Positions 45,915-56,130 of a DNA stretch of 64,000 nt are shown one piece after another. Location of the stretch: NCBI GenBank assembly GCA_038503035.1, contig JAVSML010024356.1, forward strand, positions 546,404 through 610,403, given 5' to 3'. Each line of letters begins with the position of its first letter. The stretch's first letter is position 1. Made by a program: the position numbers and the translations under genes. The DNA comes from Crocodylus rhombifer. Lineage: Eukaryota > Chordata > Crocodylia > Crocodylidae. The notes under the pieces were generated by a model. It ran no database searches. It was not told the DNA's origin and saw nothing but the letters and a program-made list of their open reading frames with translations.

Positions 45915-46255
45915 CATAGCTACTCAAAGATCATTCCTAACCAGTGCTTATCCAATCTCTTCTTGAAAACCTTCACTGAAGGAGATTTTACAACTTCACT
46001 TGGGAATATATCCCATTGCCTCACTGTGCTAACAGTGAAGAAGCTTTTTCTTATGTTCAGTCTAAACCTACTTTGCTGCAACTTTAAGACACTAGTATGC
46101 ATCCTGCTGTCTGCAGTAACATAGAAAAGTTGTTCTCCCTCTTCTTTCTGGCAGTCCTTCGGATATCTGAAGGTTGCTATAATGTTCTCTCTTAATCACT
46201 TTTTCTGCAAGCTGAACACATGCATTTCTTTAAACCTCTCCTCTTACATTGTTTG
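45915..46255 (-). mobile_element. CR1 LINE 3' region, no tail
   Basis: Read on the - strand this contains the end of ORF2 and part of the 3' UTR of CR1. The translation from 46102 down to 45920 includes RLNIRKSFFTVSTVRQWDIFP and VKVFKKRLDKHWL, corresponding to the CR1 C-terminal segment with its LRKNFF..V..WN.LP..VV..PS...FK..LD pattern. No stop interrupts this 60-codon piece. The tail repeats are missing on the low-coordinate side. Confidence 0.85.
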
Positions 46256-47415
46256 TGGCTCGATTTTGGAGAGACAGGCCAGGATTTGTGGGACAGTCCT
46301 GAAGATGCAAACACCTCAAAACTAGGGAGACAAAAACATAGCTTAGTAAAAACCCGCATTTAGGCACATATTTAATTATTATGCTTTTTCTTGGGAGCAG
46401 AGGTTTATATGTTTTTAAAAAAAAATAATTTTTTGATAATGTTTGAATATTGTGAATAGTGACAGAAAAAGTGTTATAAGAAGGAGTCTTATAAGGTTTT
46501 ATCCAAAGTGGAAGCCTTTCAAAAGGGCTTTGCATCAAACTCCAAATGAGAGTGGAGCATAGAAAAGTTAGTTCACCTGCCATGTTGAGTTTACTGCTCT
46601 GAGTAGAAAACACTGTCCTGAACTTGGAAGCACTAGTGATTAAACAAATATATTCAGCATTGCCAGAAAGTCTAACACTAACATTCCATGACTTGATTAG
46701 TAATTATACTAGCAGAATTAAAGGATGGGATACAGCCTTGAGGCATTCTTTTGATCTGTGCTAGAAAGAGTCTAGTTTGCGGCTATGTATGCACAGTTAC
46801 TTTTAGAGTCTGCCATTCTTAGCAAGTTAATTATCCAACAACCACAAAAGTTCATGAATCAGGTTCTTTTGTTCACATACTTACTGTTTAATGTCATTTA
46901 TGATATCAAAGTATCTGACTTGTCAAAGTAACTTAATGGAAAATTAACAAGGTTCTACCTCTTATGTAGTTGTGCCTATACAGTAAGAGTATTTCCCTAC
47001 TTGGCATAAACCACCAAAAATCACAATTATTTGCTTTTCATTATAAAGCCAGGATTTGAGAGGCAAAAAGCATATATCTTGTAAGTCCATTTAGAAGAGA
47101 CAGGCCACGATTTGTGGAAAGATCTGAATTTAACAAGAACTTGTGGAATCTATCACTGTCTGAGCATACTGCTTAGGAAGGGCTACAGGAAAAGGGTGAA
47201 GGAATATATGCAGTAAAGGAGAGATTGAGGGAATTGCAATTCTCACAATCCTATGTGCAGACTTTCTTCTCATTTGTACATCATAGGATAAAACTAGCAA
47301 AAAAAGGTTGACTAGGAAGTTAGACCATGGATTTTACCTTATTCTATTTTTCACTCTATTTTTTTCCATATTAAAGAGACTTGGCATTTTACAACAATAT
47401 TTTAATGAATATTTT
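46256..47415. other. anonymous AT-rich sequence
   Basis: No gene supported. The phrase AGACAGGCCAGGATTTGTGG occurs at about 46272 and, with one change, at about 47099. Confidence 0.4.
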
Positions 47416-47808
47416 GTTTCTGTCATGGGATGGGGTCCCCAGGGATGGCCATGATGCCCCTAGGACCATGCCAGTCCTGCCCAATGAGCACCCTCTTTCT
47501 CTCCTGCCACGTCTTGTTGTAACTGCAATAGATAGGGAGGCTGCCCTCAAGTTTGTATTTTGGGCATGGTCCTGATGGACTGCACTGAATCCTATGAGTT
47601 CTCAGACCCCTTTTGGGTCCTGCTCCAAAATGGATGCCTCTCGGGACACCCTCAGCCTTATGGGCTAGATGCATGGCTCCAAACCACCCCTTTACCACAC
47701 CCCAAGCCTTGCAGATGGCATTCACACAGAATCCTTCCATGGCCTTAGTTTAACTTGGCCTCCAGTTATCACTGGGCTCTCTGCAGCCCTGTCTCTCTCA
47801 GTCCTCCT

Positions 47809-48069
47809 TGGTGCTGGGGTCCACTTACCCCCTTTGTCACTGCGCCCTTGGTATTGGGGTCCGCTCACCCACTTTGCCACTGCGCCTGCACTGGTGCCAG
47901 GCTCTGCTCACCCCTGAACACCATGCCCACACTGGTGCTGGGGTCTGCTCACCCTGAATACTGTACCCTCACTGGCACCAGGGTCTGTTCATCCTGAATA
48001 CTGCGCCCATACTGGCGCTGGGGTCTGTTCATCCCCAGATACTGTGCCCACACTGGCGCTGGGGTCCCC
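47809..48069. repeat. minisatellite, about 6.5 copies of a 40-bp unit
   Basis: Units start TGGTGCTGGGGTCC or variants (TGGCGCTGGGGTCTG) and end with ACTGYGCCCNCAC. Copies differ by substitutions and small indels. It lies wholly inside the solo LTR, so expansion happened in the viral LTR or after insertion. Confidence 0.85.
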
Positions 48070-48401
48070 ACAGTGCAGTGAGCCCCCAAGGAGGCCTTCT
48101 CCTTCCCCAATAGCCTTAGTCCGATCCTCTGGTTTTATCAAACAGCAACCAAAAATATGAACCCCTGGGCTGATAATATAACACAGAAGTGCAGGGTGTG
48201 TTCTGTCCCTTTAAAAGAGTCAAACTTCTTCCCCGGCACTAAGTCCCTCATAGGCAAGGGTACCTGGTGAGCTCCTGGATCCCCATTAGCCCTAAGTGCA
48301 GCATCTCTGGCAGCTGCAGCATCTCTGGGCAATTCCTCCCTGGAGGCTTCTTCCCCCTTGGCTGCTGGCAGGGAACTGCTTCTCTAGTCCCAGCCCTGGG
48401 G

Positions 48402-48444
48402 TTTATATGTGCCCAGGGCCCTGCCTCTTCCAGTCAGCTGACTG
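48402..48444 (-). promoter_or_regulatory. LTR core promoter: TATA box and palindromic E-box motif
   Basis: On the - strand, ACATATAAAC (TATA box at 48402-48408) follows CAGTCAGCTGACTG (48431-48444) by about 25 bp. The 14-base palindrome contains the E-box CAGCTG. The same arrangement occurs at 58950-58988. Confidence 0.55.
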
Positions 48445-48589
48445 GCTGAAGGTGCAGGCTAATTCCCTCCTTAGGCCTGCTACTACAGGAACCTGCACCT
48501 GTGCGGTTCCTGCCTGACTTCTAGGGCCCTTTCTCTGGGCAGTTTCTGCCTTTAAAGGAGAAGGCACCTTAGTGCCCTGTGACAGTTCC

Positions 48590-49585
48590 CAGTAGAACAT
48601 TTATTTTGGTGAGATTTTGCTTCTTTCTCTGCCTTCATAAATGACTGTAGGGGGTTTTCACTTTCATAATACAGTTTTGATTTTCTCTGGGGCAAACTTA
48701 TTCCCATAGGAAACAACATAAAGCCTAAAACAAGCAAACACATAAACAATAAACAATTAAAACAAATCCTGTGGTCCTTTCTCAGACCTTGAGAGAGTAA
48801 CACCATCTCTGTGCTGCCTCCTCAGCACTTTCACCTTCCCGCTCTCCTTCAGCTCCCTTTCCTGAGAGCTTTTGACTTCCACGGGGGCATCCAGGTATCC
48901 TTGTCAGGTGGCCCAGTCCCCCTAGGCAGGCAGGAAGGAAGATAGGCAGGCAATCTTTTTCTAATCACCTGCAGCTGGATTGCAGCCACGGAGCCATGTA
49001 CCGTGCTATAATGGCATACACTGATAATCTGACAGCTGGTTTTTTTAATAGTATAAGATCAAATAACTCATTTGTAACACTGCCTGGGAAACCTCCTTGT
49101 ATTCTGAAATTGAGACACCTATTGGCAAATGCGTTCATTTATTTTTGTACTTCTTTATGATGTATGAAGCCCTGAAAAGTCTTTCAAATGAACTTCATTT
49201 CCCATGATATACTCTACAAATTTGAGTCCTATTTACTCTGCTTTTCTGATAAATTAAGAGAACCTGAAGGCAAAAAGGTGTTTGATCTCTTAACTAGACT
49301 ATTATTAAAGGAAAGGTGAAGGGAATTTTATTTGGATTTAAAAAAAAAATCTTGCATTTTAAACTAATGATTGGTATCAGTCATCAGAGAAATTCATGTG
49401 AGGAAAAACTGCCTGTGTTAAGAAGTCAACCTCCATCTTCTTCAATTAAATGCTGTGAAAACTCACTATCCACAAATCAGGACACCAAGTAGTTTACCAG
49501 TAAAGTCAGAGAAGGCCATATCTGACATTACTGTTATTTCTGAGATAAATTATAAAAATATGAGAAAGCCACATATCATTAAGTT
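48590..49585. other. anonymous sequence
   Basis: No gene or RNA recognised. Confidence 0.4.
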
Positions 49586-51640
49586 GTGAAGATGCAAGAA
49601 ACACCATGGGAATGGCTACACATGCAGGCACATATGCTTGCAGCAGCTCAAATGGGAGTGGCACAAATTTGTGCTGGGGATTTTCTGGACATGCACTTTG
49701 GTATGGGGCAAGTTGTGCCACTTGGGGCAAAATGATGCTGCCCAGCTCCTCCCAGATCCCCAGCAGTATAAAAACCTGCCCTGTGCTGGCCCCAGCAATA
49801 TCAAAACCTGCCCTGGTGAGCAGCTCAGGGCTACCTGCCCTTAGGAGCTTCTGATGCCCAGCCAGTTGGCATCTGGGGACAATACCCCTTATGCCAGCTG
49901 GACTGCTGAAGCAGCCCTAACCTGGAGTGACCCCTGTACCCTCTACCTACTGCAGCAGCTTGGCAGTAGGGGCTGCTGCCTGGCTGTGACCTGCTGCCAC
50001 CTGTGACAGCACCCACCCCCTTGGACCCGTGGCCCCATGGCTGCATGCCTGCCAGACCTGGATGGGGTATCCCCACCCAGATATCTGGGCAGCTATTGCC
50101 CGGAAGATGTATTCCTTGTGGTTGCCTGCTTTGGACTGTCAAAGTGTGTCCTCTTGGCCCCAAATGGCCAAGAGGCCAGCCATTTCATCTGCCCTCCAGC
50201 TGGGTCCCCAGTGCTGACCCTGGACAGGGTCCTCTGCTCAGGTCTCACCACTTGTCTCACCAGCAGAGATCCTGGTGTTCTCTTTTAAATATTGCAAATG
50301 CTCTGATAAGAAACCCAAATTCTCTCATTAAAATACCCAAAATAGTGTTCTTCTGCTATTAAAATGAATGCCACTATATATAGAGGGACCGCTTGGGCAA
50401 TGTTTTATTGATATTTTTACAAGTGTAAAGCAATTTAGTGGGGGAGCAGGTTGGGGGAGTTTGTGGGTGGGTGTAGGGTTTGTGGGGGTGAGGTTGTGCG
50501 GGAGTTTGGGGTTTGTGGCTAGATATGTGGATGAGGGGCTTGTGGGGGTGGTTTGGGGATGTGGGTGGTGTGGGTGGATTGTGGGAGGACTGTGGGTGTG
50601 GGGGGGCTGTGTGGGGAAGGCTGCTCAGGAGAGGCAGTTCCCTGGCAGTCCCAGGCCACTCAGGCTCACCTGGGGCCCGGTGCTACTCACAGGGACCGTG
50701 TGTCATGCCAGGCTAGGTTCTGTCTCCATAGAACCAGTCCAGCCTGACAGTTCATGGGGCTCATGGAGGCAGGACCCAGCCCGATGTGACTTGCAGTCCC
50801 TGCAAGTGGCACTGGCCCCGGGTGACAGCCTGAGTGGCCTGGAGCTGCCCAAAGGCACATGGCCACACACCAAGCTGGACTGGGCCTGCACGATATGGCA
50901 CAAGCAGCATCAGGTGCCAGGCAGCCGGGGCCTCACTGTGCCATACAGGGGGCTGTGCCAGGAGGGCCCTGAGTGCTCTGTTGGAGGCTTCTGCTGCGTG
51001 GGGGGGAGGGGGAAGGGGGAAGGGGGGTCCCCAAGCAGCCTCCCCACAGACCTCCACACCATCTCAGCCTCACTTTCCAGTCCCTCCCACCCCGTACTTA
51101 CCTGGAATGGAGCCTGGGTCTAGGTCGCTGCAGCCTGCATTGTTGTTCGTCCTGCATGGTCAGGCAGTGTTCTGTAGCACCAGGGCAAGGGGAAGGCACA
51201 GAGATGCTCTGACCAGCTACCAGAGCATCTCTTTGGAGGATCCCAGCCTCCAGTTGCCTCAGGACTTGGTTCTGGACCGTGTCCTGCCCTGCTTTTTTCT
51301 GCTGGGTTTTGTTTGTTTTTTTTTGATACTTGGATTTCCAGGTATCAGATTTTGAGCCCATGCTGCAAATATGCAGTGTGGGGAATGTTGTTTTCTTTCC
51401 AGCGTGTCTCTTGTGGCATCTCAAACTGCTTTGAGATGCCATAAGAGACAGGTGCAGGCTCTACTGGATGCTCCCTGTGAGGCTATTTCAAAAGCAACCT
51501 GGTCATTTAGGTACCATTCTTGTAAAAGTATCAGATATTTAGCTTTAAGTGTATCCTACAGGTGTAGTTACAGGTAATCTTTAAAACATTTTAAATCCAT
51601 GGAATGTTAATGCAGTCATAAAGTTAGAACAGTTCCAGGT
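49586..51640. other. unclassified GC/GT-rich repeat-like block
   Basis: GC content is well above the neighbours and the left part starts with CTACACATGCAGG, reminiscent of the hairpin MITE ends. The stretch 50440-50630 is a GT-rich low-complexity run with many GGGG groups on the + strand. Two hairpins lie at 51200-51232 (perfect 12-bp arms) and 51405-51450. Frames of up to 251 codons (50368-51123, +) cross the low-complexity run and have no domain, so no gene is called. It may be a large decayed DNA element. Confidence 0.4.
51405..51450. repeat. 21-bp inverted repeat with 4-nt loop
   Basis: TGTCTCTTGTGGCATCTCAAA (51405-51425) pairs with 51430-51450 with a single mismatch around CTGC. Confidence 0.9.
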
Positions 51641-52701
51641 TAAAGTTTAATGGCATCTCAGACCTGCACAACTGGGGAGGTCCACTACAGGGCCTGGGGA
51701 GCAGGGGCATGAACAGGAGCCAGACTCTATCCCTCTGGGGTGGGAGAAGAGGGTGGAGGATGACATGTAACTCAGAAGTGGAGAAACTACCACAGGAGCT
51801 GTGGCTTCCCTCACTCCACAGCCAGCAGGAGCCAACAGGAACCGAAGGTAGGATGGTATACAGGCAAAATTATTGAGATAACTAAGGACCAGATTCTGAA
51901 GATAATTATTTAACTTTATACATAAACTTTAATATTTGGAGGGTACTAGTGTGGGTTAACACCCTTTAATGGGTGAATGCTCCTGTTTTAAGTGCCTTTA
52001 CGATGTTTTATATGTAACCTGTAACACCACACATTGTCTTACTGACTTCATTAGGTCTAATCACTTGAAGTTAAATGATTATCTTCACAATCTGGTCCTT
52101 AGTTATCTCAGTAATTTTGCCTTTCCTTTCATATTATTTTTCATCATTTTTAATATTAATTCATCTAAAATGATCAGTACTATTTTCATTGTTTTGACTT
52201 TACCGGTTGATAATAAGAAACAAAGGATTATAGCAGGCAATGCAAGCAGTGATCCAGCAAGTGTCTATGCTGTCATTTTGTTCTTGTCTTGACAGAAGGT
52301 GCTGAATAATACATACCAGAGCTTAGAAGGGTAAGTACTTGTACACATTCTAAATAATGACTACAAGACACTCCAAAAGGAAAAGTGGGAGAAGGGAGAG
52401 GGGTGCCATTCTTCCAATTCTCAGCAATAATCCAGACACACACTAGTATCATGTAGTAAAGTATGCAATGATCTACAATGTGTATTATTCTGCATGAATC
52501 ATCCATATCCCGAATTAGGAAAAAACCCACAAAGAAACCACAAGGATCTTTGTGTCTTTTATATAGAGAGACTACTCAGGCTTACTGAAAATCTCTGCAA
52601 GAAGAATTCTGTACAGGATTGAATTTATTTGCAGACATTTAACTTTATAATATTTTCATTTCCATATTCTGGCATTCTACAAGATTTCTTTTGAATGACT
52701 T
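51641..52701. other. anonymous AT-rich sequence
   Basis: No gene supported apart from the microexon candidate at 52296. Confidence 0.4.
52296..52330 (+). other. candidate 35-bp microexon (weak)
   Basis: The acceptor tract TTTTGTTCTTGTCTTGACAG ends at 52295 and a full-consensus donor GTAAGT starts at 52331. Of three frames across the 35 bases only one is open (KVLNNTYQSLEG). Both signals are strong, but short chance pairs of this kind occur in large introns. Confidence 0.25.
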
Positions 52702-52905
52702 AAGAAAGGTAAGAGTTTCTTCATGACATCTTTTATTGGACCAACTGTAGAGTTGGGAGAATTTATACAGACTTGCAGACATAAAGAGTCCATCCTCACA
52801 AATTGACCTGAGGGAGGGCACTTTGTGCCTGAAAGCTTGTCTAACATTTCCCTGAAGTATGTAGTTGGTCCAATAAAAACTCTCACAAAGAAACCCTTGC
52901 CTCTC
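52702..52905. repeat. inverted repeat with TTTATTGGACCAACT arms
   Basis: Left arm 52702-52755 (AAGAAAGGTAAGAGTTTC ... ATTGGACCAACTGTAG) and right arm 52857-52905 (TAGTTGGTCCAATAAAAACT ... ACCCTTGCCTCTC) are diverged reverse complements. The interior contains GCCTGAAAGCTTGTCTAAC. Related single-arm remnants occur at about 20195 and 29215. It resembles a DNA-element family common in turtles and crocodilians, by my recollection. Confidence 0.65.
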
Positions 52906-53206
52906 ATACATTTCCTGGATGAGTACAGCTACCATACCACTCTAACCCACAAGAGTGTGAGAACAACTTTTAGGAAAAATCAAAATAAAACATGCACGCG
53001 CACACACACACATGCACAAGACAGAAACAGATACAAATTATTAGTAGTAAAATAATCTTTTTTTTAATAAAGAAAGGCCCTTAACATCTGGACCCTGAAC
53101 ATCTACCAGGGTTTAGTAGATGATAAAATGTAGAAAGGGAACTTTTATTCTTTACCACCGTCTTTGTTTCATTGTGTCCACTGACCCTGGGAATACAACA
53201 CAGTGA
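52906..53206. other. anonymous sequence with short CA repeat
   Basis: A CA/CG simple repeat is at about 52994-53015; nothing else recognised. Confidence 0.4.
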
Positions 53207-54690
53207 GTGCATCTAGATGTTTAATTAGTGCTATATGGGTTTGTAATTTACTGTGCAGTAAACTCACCCTGGGTAAGCATCTACATGCATAGCCATTTGG
53301 GAACAAATTTGCTCCTTATGGTACTAACCTGCTCCCAGCCTCCTTCAGCCCTGCACTGGCCCCTTGCAGCAACCAGCTGCCTGTGGCCAGGGGCCCTCTT
53401 TAAAAGCCAGCCCCATGTGGTGCTCCCTGACCACCTGCGTTTCTGGCCCAGAACAGTCTGCAGCATGCTGGCGCAGCCCTCTCAAATTGTCACAAGAGCC
53501 TGTGCCCACTGTGAGATGGCTGCTTCACTCCCAGGCCTCAGGTGTGAGGATCCATGCCATGGGCTCCTGCTTGCCACCCTGTTCACTGTGCTTCACCATC
53601 ACAGTGACTGGCACCTGACCCAGGTCAGTCTCAGACCTGCCTGCCCCCTCCCTCCCACTGCACAGCCATGTGGCCAGGTTCACTGTTGTGTCCAAGGCCC
53701 CCTGCCACTGCGCTGATGATGCCCAGCCCCTGGGCTGCTGCCCAGACCCCAGAAGGGACACCAATGATGTGCATGTGGACACTCCCACTGATGCTGTCCA
53801 TGGGGCTCCAGTCCTGCTGCCTGTGGGCTCGTCTGGCCAGCCAGGATGACTGGCTACTAGGGGGCAGGCAGGTCTAGGGCCCGGGCCAAGGCAACAGGCA
53901 GCATGATGGTGACCACCAGGGCCAGGATGTGGTTTAACTCCCAGTGGTCCTTCTCTGTGGCCTCCACTGCATTGGCCACCACAATGGCCTGCTACTCCTG
54001 GGCTCCTCCCAGTGTGGGACTTAGTGGGTGTGCTTGGCAGGTGTACCTAATGGCCCAAGTCTGTCCCTGCTAGTGGCGATGGTGAGCGGCTCCCAGTGGT
54101 GCCCTCGGGTACAGGTGTGGGATGCCTGGCTGGCCAGGCAGGGGCCTCCACTGGGGAGGAGTTGGAGCTTATGGGAGGGGGTTGTGCCGTCCGAAGGGCT
54201 GGCCTTTTGGGTGGGGATGCACACCTGGAGCTGGGAGGGCAGCTGCTTGCCCAAGCTGCTGGAACTTCTGGATGACACTGGGGATGGGGACCACAGTGGG
54301 ACAGACTCCTGGTGCCCTGAGGGCCCCACCCCTGCTGATGGCTTGTCACCCCTGCCAGGTTGTGGTAGAGGCTCCAGCAGGCTGCCCACGATTGAGAACA
54401 CGGTGCGGCTCCACCCAGGGTCCCAGCACACAAGAATGTGGTCCAGCTGCAAAGGGCATGGTCCTGCAGGCAGCCCCTGATCAGCAGTTGTGGTCAATGA
54501 CACTGAACCACTGTGCCTGCAGGGCCTTGACCCTTATGCAGCACTGGCGCACCAACTAGTTATGCCCATGTTCCCACATGAGATTTGTGATGGTCCAATA
54601 GGGGGTGCTCCTGTGCTGAGCCAGTCACCTCACTGCATCTGACCACCTTCCAGGCTCTGAGTGCTTTCCTGGCGGCGCCTCATGTCTGGC
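53207..54690 (-). mobile_element. decayed Harbinger-like element carrying a Myb/SANT-like gene
   Basis: The low-coordinate end (GTGAGTGCATCTAGATG at 53207, then TTTACTGTGCAGTAAACTC and GCATCTACATGCATAG up to about 53293) resembles the termini and subterminal motifs of the MITEs here. The GC-rich body read on the - strand carries the Myb/SANT-like pseudogene at 54021-54690. PIF/Harbinger elements normally encode a transposase plus a separate Myb-like DNA-binding protein; only the second is visible. The high-coordinate end is not defined. Confidence 0.5.
54021..54690 (-). pseudogene. Myb/SANT-like (MSANTD/Harbinger-type) DNA-binding protein pseudogene
   Basis: Starting near 54689 on the - strand, the broken frame gives GRWSDAV (the first helix Trp/Ser-Asp of the trihelix), WTITNLMWEHGHN, then QCCIRVKALQAQWFSVIDHN and SGAACRTMPF, the usual QCR.K.K.L...W..V.DHN..SG......PF signature of Myb/SANT-like domains. 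A frameshift follows and the next frame (54503 down to 54021) continues with LDHILVCWD, matching the ELDRIL segment that normally ends the domain, then a Ser/Pro-rich linker. At least three stops interrupt the first part. In intact elements the protein binds transposon ends in the nucleus. No similar host-gene context is visible, so an element origin is preferred over a retrocopy. Confidence 0.65.
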
Positions 54691-55495
54691 CAACCCCCTT
54701 CCTGGAGCACACCTGCTAGCTTGGGGAAGCTGAAGGAAGATAAAACCTTCTTATAAGAAAAAATCCCCTGGTATTTCATATACCACATATTTACATGGGT
54801 ATTAATTTTAAAAAGCACCCTAAAGATTAGATCCATGCATCTATGGAAAACTGCCCCCAAAATATAAGCAAAAGCAGGCCCACAGACCCAACTGGAATGG
54901 TGAGTTCCAGTGCAGTAGAAGGAGCTGGGATAATAGATGATTGAAGCCTGATTTTCTCTTATGACAGTTTTGAATGTTATACCCCAACTTGAATCTTATA
55001 ACCCATCTGACAATGAACCAGAATCCGGTAAAGGATTTAAAAAGGGACACATTAAAATAAAAAGTTCTCTCAAGTTATTTTACTGTATTCTGCACAGATT
55101 GAAACAGACATTAAAGCAGATGAGCTGTTTCTTTGATGTTCCCTCCTTGCGCCCACCTCCCCCCCAAGCAGGACAAAAGCATCTTGCATAAATACATATC
55201 TGGACAGAAAGCTGTAGGCGTAGCTGATAAGTGTGAATTGCAATGTTAGAAACTGAGAAAGTGCAATGATAATTTCACCTTTCCCTCACTACCTTAACAC
55301 AAGTGCATCTACCTCAGAAGGGTATATCATTCATTATTTATTTTTAACTATTTCCCTTCTCTAGAAAACTGTTAAACAGCCTACTAATCATACATTTAAA
55401 TGCATTGAGAAGTACAGTATTATTTTTGTCTAATACTCTTGGTTCTTATTTCAGAACTCTTGTTTTATACTGGCATAGGTTTCTTAGCTCCTCTC
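54691..55495. other. anonymous AT-rich sequence
   Basis: No gene, RNA or repeat recognised. Confidence 0.4.
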
Positions 55496-55868
55496 AGGGT
55501 GCATCTACACAAGACGTGTTAATGTGCATTAGCTTAATTTAATGTGCATTATGGTTTAACATCTACATTTGCATGCCCTTAATAGGCTTTAAAATGGCAA
55601 AATTAGACTAATCATGCCTAAATTTGATACCTGCAAATGCAGGTATTAAATTTAGGTTCATCTAGTTAAAGTGCATTAACACTTGTAGACACAGCCCAGT
55701 ATTAACTTTAGTGCTGGGTCTGCCCAGCCACTAGACGCACATGGCAGGGCTGCTGAGACTTGGCACTAACTTTAGTGCCAAGTCTCTGCACGGTCAGACA
55801 CCTGACAAAAATTGCTTAATGCACATTAAATTTAGTTGCGCTTAAATGCATGTGTATGCACATGTAAA
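55496..55868. mobile_element. 373-bp hairpin MITE with three palindromic cores
   Basis: The ends AGGGTGCATCTACAC and, reversed, AAGGTGAATTTACATG are alike. Core one: 55619-55635 pairs with 55638-55654 (17 bp, one mismatch). Core two: 55695-55705 with 55708-55718. Core three: 55755-55769 with 55772-55786 (15 bp, perfect, loop CT). Cores one and three are relatives of the two cores at 36066 and 35965. TTAATGTGCATTA motifs replace the CTGTGCAGTA motifs of other copies. It directly abuts a CR1 tail. Confidence 0.75.
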
Positions 55869-55872
55869 TTCA

Positions 55873-56130
55873 CCTTAGTGTCATAGAATCATAGAAAATT
55901 AGGGCTGCAAGGGACTTCAGGAGGTCATCTAGTCCAGCTCCCTGCTCAAAGCAAGACCATCCCCAGCTATATCATCCCAGCCAAGGCTTTGTCTACCTGG
56001 GTCATAAAAACTGGTAGCCTGCTCCGGTGCTTTACTAGCTCCTACTGAGAAAGTTTTTCCTAATATTTCATCATCAAATGTTTCACCTATCCCACACCCC
56101 ACCAATGGTGGGAGGTGTTAGTCCTTCTCA
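55873..56130 (-). mobile_element. CR1 LINE 3' end
   Basis: TCATAGAATCATAGAAAATTAGG followed by GGGACTTCAGGAGGTCATCTAGTCC and AAAGTTTTTCCTAATATTTCATC is the reverse complement of a CR1 3' UTR and tail. The tail repeat is next to the MITE end at 55868. Truncated at about 56130. Confidence 0.9.

Larger units (their letters stand above)
47421..48584 (-). mobile_element. solo LTR of an endogenous retrovirus, 1164 bp
   Basis: On the - strand it starts TGTCACAGGG and ends CCCATGACA, so the ends are the TGTCA/TGACA inverted pair. The flanks GTTTC (47416-47420) and GTTCC (48585-48589) agree at four of five bases, a probable 5-bp target-site duplication. The - strand has a TATA box near 48402-48408 preceded by a palindromic CAGTCAGCTGACTG. 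A minisatellite sits in the middle. Related to the LTR at 58835 (shared U3 motif and shared GGGGAAGGAGNAGCCTC region) and to 8672. No viral genes are present. Confidence 0.85.

Noticed and set aside
50368..51123. 251-codon open frame on the + strand, the longest in the window
   Set aside because: It runs through GT-rich low-complexity DNA, its product is Gly/Val/Trp-rich without any domain, and several other frames are open over the same GC-rich block.
53228..53716. 162-codon + frame, and 54028-54480 + frame
   Set aside because: Antisense to the decayed Myb/SANT-like element, whose signature is on the - strand.
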